Below, in pieces: positions 26,151-27,865 of a DNA stretch of 27,865 bases. Location: IMG/VR virus record IMGVR_UViG_3300024299_000045, positions 1 through 27,865 of that record, one strand, 5' to 3'. The number at the start of each line of letters is the position of its first letter. Positions within the stretch are counted from its first letter, which is position 1. The notes beneath the pieces are model-generated. The model did not search any database, was not told the DNA's origin, and saw nothing but the letters and a program-made list of their open reading frames with translations. A program made the position numbers and the translations under genes. The stretch is from a virus.

Positions 26151-27865
26151 ATGAATAGCACAAAACAGGACTCATATAAAGATATAATAAGTAAGTTTGA
26201 TGACTTTTTATTAGAATCAAAAGATTATAAAAGCACATGGGAAATTAGAAGTTTCGTGAATGAAAACTTTTATGAATGAAATCATAGAGTTGTTTATGAT
26301 ACAACTACTAAACAATTAACTACTTTACCTAAAACATCAGATAGTGAATATACTATTTGAAAAGTTAGAAAGATAGTTAGATGAGTTAGAAATATGATCC
26401 TGAAAAATGATCCAAGATGGCATCCAACTAGTTCAAGAACTCAAAGAATAACTCCTGAAGAAAAAAAGGTTTCATGAGCATTATTGCAAGCAGTATATAA
26501 AGAAGACCACCTGAAAGATAAACTAAAAGACTTATTAACCCATTCATTAACTAAAACGTTAGCATGGACTTTTGTTGGTTATGATAATAGAAAAAAGGAT
26601 ATAGATATATTTATAGAAGATCCTTTCAATATTTATACTTCTCCTGATGGTAGATTAGAATGACCTGTTTTTGTATGAAAATATATAATTAGAACAATAA
26701 GAAAATCTCTCGATGATATTAAAAATAGCTCATTGTATAATCAATGAGATTTTAAAGATGATGTGAAAAATATTGAAGCTGACACTAGAATGGCTGAAAG
26801 CGAATATAAAGACTCATTACTTAAACAAGATTATAAAATACCTATCGATGAAAATGGTTCTGCAATAGTACAAGAACTATATATTATGCAAAACGTAAAG
26901 GACAAATGAAGTAAAAAAATTGAAGACAATATTTCTCCTGAAGAAGACCAAATCAATAATCCTGATCAAAAAGTAAAAGTTAGAATTATCACTAAAGTAG
27001 GACAAATAATTATAAGAGATGAAATGACTGATGATGACCAATTCCCATTATTAGCATACCAACCTGAAAGAAATAAAGGACTTTTATATTCTCCTGCATG
27101 GATTGATCCACTAATCCAATTAAATAAAGCTTTGGATGAATGATATTCTAATAGAGCAGATTGGTTAGAAAAATTTGCGAAAGGTAGATATATGGTATCT
27201 AAAGGTTCAAAATTCTCTGTTATTAAATGAAGAAATGGACAAGTTGTAGAATATACAGGTAGTAAACCAACATTAATGGATTCAGGTAATCTTCCACAAG
27301 AAGTTAATATCCATATGAATGAAACTGAAAGACTAATGGAAGATTTATGAGGTATCCACTCAGAATCAACAGGTAGGCTATCAGGTTCAGCTCTTTCATG
27401 AGTTGCAATTGCACAACTACAAGCTTCAGATAATAACAATGTATCTGAACCAGTAGATAATCTTAAAACTTTCATGGAAGAAATGGCTTATAGAATATTA
27501 GTCCTATGAAGTAAATTTTATAATTTAAGAGAACTAGATACTGATGAATGAACTGAAAGAATAGTATGATCAGAAGTTAAAAAAATAGTAGAAGAAGCTT
27601 CAGGACAAAAACTATGAAATGATATCATAGAAATAAAACCTATCAAAAATATAGAAGTTGAAATTGTCCCAGGTTCTGCATTTAGTGACCTACAAGCTAG
27701 AGCAGACCTAGTAGAATTAAGATGACTATGAGTAGCAATACCTGATAAATTAATTATAGACTCGTATAAACTTGGAAATACTGAAGTTATAATGAATCAA
27801 TATGAAGCTGAACAAGCTGAGAAAGAAGCTCAAGAAGATTGAGAAGAAGGACTTGAAGCTAAACA
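26151..27865 (+). CDS. Portal protein (3' end beyond the window)
   Basis: 571 codons present, no stop reached. Features of a P22/podovirus-type portal: KVRKIVRGVRNMILKNDPRW near the N-terminus, a stem/wing region with DPFNIYTSPDGRLE, then LLYSPAWIDPLIQLNKALDE and a crown-side ESTGRLSGSALSGVAIAQLQ followed by EPVDNLKTFMEEMAYRIL. The 12-mer portal is the DNA gate of the capsid and contacts the terminase. The C-terminus is very Glu/Gln-rich (EAEQAEKEAQEDGEEGLEAK). The head genes would be expected to the right. Confidence 0.85.

Noticed and set aside
26966-27475. 169-residue minus-strand frame
   Set aside because: It is antisense to the conserved centre of the portal gene.
54-27865. TGA = tryptophan (table 4)
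   Set aside because: Conserved glycines in Walker A, EPFGGAG, GWNG and CxxCG fall on TGA, while conserved Trp in Tad2 and the YqaJ-like protein are TGG.

Overview
The window looks like part of a tailed-phage genome (or prophage) whose host reads UGA as glycine, as Absconditabacteria (SR1) and Gracilibacteria do (translation table 25). Read with the standard code almost every gene is shattered. Read with TGA = Gly and only TAA/TAG as stops, the window resolves into long, tightly packed, often overlapping genes. Conserved motifs fix the reassignment: the terminase Walker A loop (RQG-TGA-VST), the methyltransferase loop EPF-TGA-TGA-AG, the HNH CxxC-TGA turn and the Tad2 motif TGA-WN-TGA all need glycine, and tryptophan is encoded by TGG. 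The DNA is AT-rich. No tRNA-Gly(UCA) was seen here, so UGA decoding presumably depends on the host or on sequence outside the window.

Layout. (1) 1-8588, plus strand: the end of a late operon, with a virion protein carrying an NNPGN-type muralytic domain and a 2270-residue polyvalent protein (metallopeptidase, DNA adenine methyltransferase, hydrophobic C-terminus). It closes at a palindromic bidirectional terminator. (2) 8589-13486, minus strand: an early/replication operon with an HNH endonuclease, a replisome-organizer-like initiator containing a pentamer repeat array (candidate origin), a YkgJ-type cysteine-cluster protein and a run of very small proteins, several Cys-rich. (3) 13487-13735: a divergent control region. 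(4) 13736-19088, plus strand: a membrane/coiled-coil protein apparently joined to an NNCFGI domain by a -1 frameshift, a RecT-like annealing protein plus YqaJ-type exonuclease, a structured-RNA candidate, a Tad2-type anti-Thoeris protein, tRNA-Pro(UGG) and a DUF4258-like protein, then a second bidirectional terminator. (5) 19152-21877, minus strand: a cassette of small genes. Four of its intergenic spacers, and perhaps a fifth, carry the same flank-conserved, arm-variable hairpin. About 750 bases of apparently non-coding DNA lie upstream. (6) 22632-27865, plus strand: a promoter embedded in 22-bp tandem repeats, then a winged-helix protein, a VRR-NUC nuclease, the large terminase and the portal protein, running off the right edge.

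The logic is that of a dsDNA phage: initiator, HNH, annealase and exonuclease for replication/recombination; Tad2 against host defence; terminase and portal for packaging; and the large polyvalent protein as a likely virion-delivered effector. The most novel-looking item is the hairpin-punctuated minus-strand cassette, which resembles in design, but not in sequence, the start-associated elements of some mycobacteriophages. The cassette also uses much less TGA for glycine than the structural genes.
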